Assembly: GCF_000691865.1 (NCBI RefSeq)
Contig: NZ_JMIO01000001.1
Span: 1-34,768 of the forward strand
Reading direction: 5' to 3'
Length of the DNA stretch: 34,768 bases
DNA from: Methanoculleus sp. MH98A
GTDB taxonomy: Archaea > Halobacteriota > Methanomicrobia > Methanomicrobiales > Methanoculleaceae
This document shows positions 33,087-34,768 of the stretch, piece after piece; position 1 is the first letter of the stretch; every line of letters starts with the position of its first letter. Made by a program: the position numbers and the translations under genes. The notes beneath the pieces were generated by a model. That model saw only the letters and a program-made list of their open reading frames with translations. It had not been told where the DNA came from and did no database searches.

Positions 33087-33683
33087 CTCGAAGACCTACG
33101 GTCTTCTCAAGCTCCGGACGTTCCGTCCGTCGCACCCCGCCCACAAGGGGCAGGGGCAGTCATGGCGATAAGCGATGGTTCGGAGAACCGGAGCTAGAGC
33201 ACCGAAGAACGACGTTCCTTCAGGATGCGACGGTTCGTCAGAATCGGAGCTGGAGAAACCCGGAAGGGTTTCGGGAACGGAGTTTAAGCACCGGAGGTGC
33301 GAAGGTGCGAAGCCGGGGGGAAAAGCCGTGCACGGTTCTTTTCCAGAGTCTCCTCGTATAGTGGACCGTGGGGACTACGCACCTTCGGTGCTCGTGCTCC
33401 TGCCCCCGCACCTTGCGGTGCTCAAACTCCGTTCCGGAGGAACGTCGCACCTTCGGCCAGTCGCATATCGCCATGGGGGAGGGGCCGACGGGGAGTGCGA
33501 TGGTTCGTAGAACCGGAGCTCGACCACCGTCAGGTGGGGAGTGCGATGGTTCGTAGAACCGGAGCTCGACCACCGTCAGGTGGGGAGTGCGATGGTTCGT
33601 AGAACCGGAGCTCGACCACCGTCAGGTGGGGAGTGCGAGCGAAGCGAGCTTGAGCACCGGAGGTGCGAAGGGGGCACGCCCCC
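33087..33683. repeat. Island of interspersed palindromic repeat units with paired mini-hairpins
   Basis: Units of about 45-50 bp share the layout TGCGA, hairpin 1, GGAGYTNGAG, hairpin 2, in both orientations. Clear units are 33087-33134 (-), 33172-33225 (+, partly decayed), 33226-33275 (+), the exact tandem copies from 33495 (+) and 33406-33449 (-). Hairpin 1 reads GGTTC-GTA-GAACC, GGTTC-GGA-GAACC, GGACG-GAA-CGTCC or GTTCC-TCC-GGAAC in different units; hairpin 2 reads CCACC-GTCA-GGTGG, GAAACCC-GGAA-GGGTTTC, AAGACC-GTA-GGTCTT or GCACC-GGA-GGTGC. Pairing is kept while bases change. Extra hairpins flank it, for example GGGGG-CACG-CCCCC at 33670-33683. The 46-bp period is not a multiple of three, so it is not coding. 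The rest of the gap (32971-33086 and 33684-33856) shows no gene. Confidence 0.85.
33495..33632 (+). repeat. Three perfect tandem copies of a 46-bp repeat
   Basis: The 46-bp unit starts at 33495, 33541 and 33587, each beginning GTGCGATGGTTCGTAGAACC and ending CCACCGTCAGGTGGGGA. A fourth start (GTGCGAGCGAAG) at 33633 diverges at once. Exact identity suggests a recent duplication. Confidence 0.95.
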
Positions 33684-33856
33684 TCCCCTGTCTCTGCTCC
33701 GTCGCGAACATCTGTAGTTCCCCCATACCCACAGGTCGTGAAACCCCGGTGCGACGCTCCACTAACGGGTTCTCATGCTCTCGCTCCTTTGAAACATCGC
33801 GCCCACAAAAAACGCCCGGGAGACCCTGGCGCCGGACGGCGGGCTCACAATCGATG

Positions 33857-33863
33857 AAAAAAA
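33857..33863 (-). terminator. T7 terminator after the radical SAM gene
   Basis: Seven T on the minus strand begin 5 nt after the TAA of the RaSEA-like gene. Confidence 0.6.
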
Positions 33864-33867
33864 GCGT

Positions 33868-34768
33868 TTACGAAGAAGAAAGCTGGGTACTTCGGATATA
33901 CGCCAGCTGCTCACGGATCCGCTCCGGGATCGTGCGGGAATCTTCTGCCGTAACGGCCTCCTTCCACTCCTCCCGGCACGGGCCGTCCAGTCCGTCGAAC
34001 TCTGTCGTGTCGAAACGGGAGTTGTATCGCTGGATCGCCCCGGTGATCTCGGCATCGCACTTTCCGCAGTTCCGGGCCCAGTCGAGCGACTCGACCGAGT
34101 AATTCCAGGGGCTGACGTAGACGTGGGCACGATCCCCGAACCGCTCCCGGCACTGCTGCAGGAGTTCGACGAGCGTCCAGAGCCACGGCGGGCGGTAGAG
34201 GTCGTTCTTCCAGAGTTCGTGCACGACGGTGTTCTTCTCGACCGTCGTCACCTCGAGGTCGACGTAGTCGATCCCGCGGGAGATACAGTAGGAGATGGTC
34301 TGCAGGATATCGTCTATCGCTTCTCCTTCGGTGAGAAACGGCGGTTTTACGAGGAGGAGCGGTTTTGTCAGCACGCCCATCCCCTGCATCCTCGAATGGA
34401 AGTGATCGAAGTTGTTCGCTGAGAACCCCTTGTTGATGCAGAGGTTCATCACCTGCGAGTTTGCGGACTCGAACCCGAACGCCACCTCGAGCTGCCGCCC
34501 GTTCAAGGCTTTCTTCATCTTTGCCACGTGCTCGTCGGGGGAATAATCGATCCTCGACTCGACGACCACCTTCTTGATGTTTTTGTAGCCGTCGATGTAC
34601 GAGCAGATCTTCTCGATGGCGGCAACCGGCATCTCGCGTTCGTTAAAGATATTGCCGTCGTTGTATATCGAGACGATCGGGTAATCCCCGAGATCGACGG
34701 CGTCCATCACGTATTCGAACTGCGCGATGTATTCGTCCGCCGACACCTCCCTGCCCCGGGACGTTGCA
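33868..34768 (-). CDS. RaSEA-like radical SAM protein, 5' end outside window
   Basis: The frame is open to the right window edge. A GTG at 34744-34746 could be mistaken for the start, but in-frame codons continue upstream (ATSRGREVSADEY). The CxxxCxxC iron-sulfur motif is not visible and should lie just beyond the edge. The visible 300 residues include VVVESRIDYSPDE, LEVAFGFESANSQVMNLCIN, LLLVKPPFLTEGEAIDDILQ and ELWKNDLYRPPWLWTLVELL. These match the ELP3-like TIGR01210 family that contains RaSEA, which with ArcS converts preQ0-lysine tRNA to archaeosine at G15. The C-terminal CGKCDAEITGAIQRYN looks like the usual Cys pair. RaSEA is the best guess; a paralogue cannot be ruled out from the visible part. 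Confidence 0.72.
   Translation of the reverse strand, partial: ATSRGREVSADEYIAQFEYVMDAVDLGDYPIVSIYNDGNIFNEREMPVAAIEKICSYIDGYKNIKKVVVESRIDYSPDEHVAKMKKALNGRQLEVAFGFESANSQVMNLCINKGFSANNFDHFHSRMQGMGVLTKPLLLVKPPFLTEGEAIDDILQTISYCISRGIDYVDLEVTTVEKNTVVHELWKNDLYRPPWLWTLVELLQQCRERFGDRAHVYVSPWNYSVESLDWARNCGKCDAEITGAIQRYNSRFDTTEFDGLDGPCREEWKEAVTAEDSRTIPERIREQLAYIRSTQLSSS

Noticed and set aside
33297-33602. Repetitive protein-coding frames through the tandem repeat
   Set aside because: The period of 46 bp is not a multiple of three, so each copy is read in a different frame, and no start signal or domain is present.
33087-33683. CRISPR array
   Set aside because: The exact copies abut directly with no unique spacers, other units occur in both orientations, and the region lacks cas genes.
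34744-34746. GTG as true start of the radical SAM gene
   Set aside because: The frame is open upstream to the window edge and the essential Cys motif of the family would be missing from a protein starting here.

Overview
The window reads as chromosomal DNA of a GC-rich methanogenic archaeon, most likely Methanomicrobiales of the Methanoculleus type. That placement is inferred from gene content and was not searched. Supporting points are TATA-box promoters with start codons about 27 nt downstream (leaderless mRNAs), oligo-T stops, and archaeal families: a UPF0216/DUF61 protein, a RibL-type FAD synthase, a dihydropteroate-synthase-related protein, a RaSEA-like radical SAM protein, and PAS/GAF sensors with a histidine-kinase stub.

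Layout. 1-972 (-) is the visible part of an ATP-grasp enzyme. A 0.5 kb gene-poor gap and a SAM methyltransferase (1471-2310) follow. 2458-6660 is a compact phosphate-uptake operon, pstS-pstCA-pstB-phoU, in which both permeases are fused into one 630-residue chain. Next come an RNase II-family exonuclease (6758-8224), a small internally duplicated membrane protein (8382-8723, -), a frameshifted MscS channel gene (9053-9870, -), a LUD-domain protein, a 5'-truncated cache-domain remnant and a divergent glutamine synthetase (11672-13177, -). 13.3-20.2 kb holds housekeeping and sensory genes: a secreted M28 peptidase, the DUF61 protein, a MerR-like coiled-coil protein, a YgjP-type metallopeptidase, a PAS-GAF-PAS sensor, a COG2426 membrane protein and a translationally coupled JAMM peptidase/ribL pair. 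20.2-24.3 kb holds a secreted cupredoxin-FAS1 protein with a structured leader, a DHPS-like protein divergent from a frameshifted PHP phosphoesterase gene, and truA coupled to the latter.

24.7-33.0 kb is a co-directional surface-polysaccharide operon: GT2 glycosyltransferase, wecB, wecC, GT4 glycosyltransferase, an unassigned alpha/alpha-barrel protein and a two-domain dehydrogenase. It would make UDP-ManNAc and UDP-ManNAcA and build them into a cell-surface glycan. The last three genes overlap and look translationally coupled. A 0.6 kb island of short palindromes (33.09-33.68 kb) lies between the operon's end and a convergent RaSEA-like radical SAM gene that runs off the window.

The most unusual structure is the palindrome island. 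Several units share a layout of conserved boxes around two mini-hairpins whose sequences differ between copies but stay paired, in both orientations, with three exact 46-bp copies in tandem. Other points worth a look are the PstC-PstA fusion, two interrupted genes (one explained by loss of one copy of a 4-bp direct repeat), the cupredoxin missing a copper ligand, and the recurring leaderless promoter layout.
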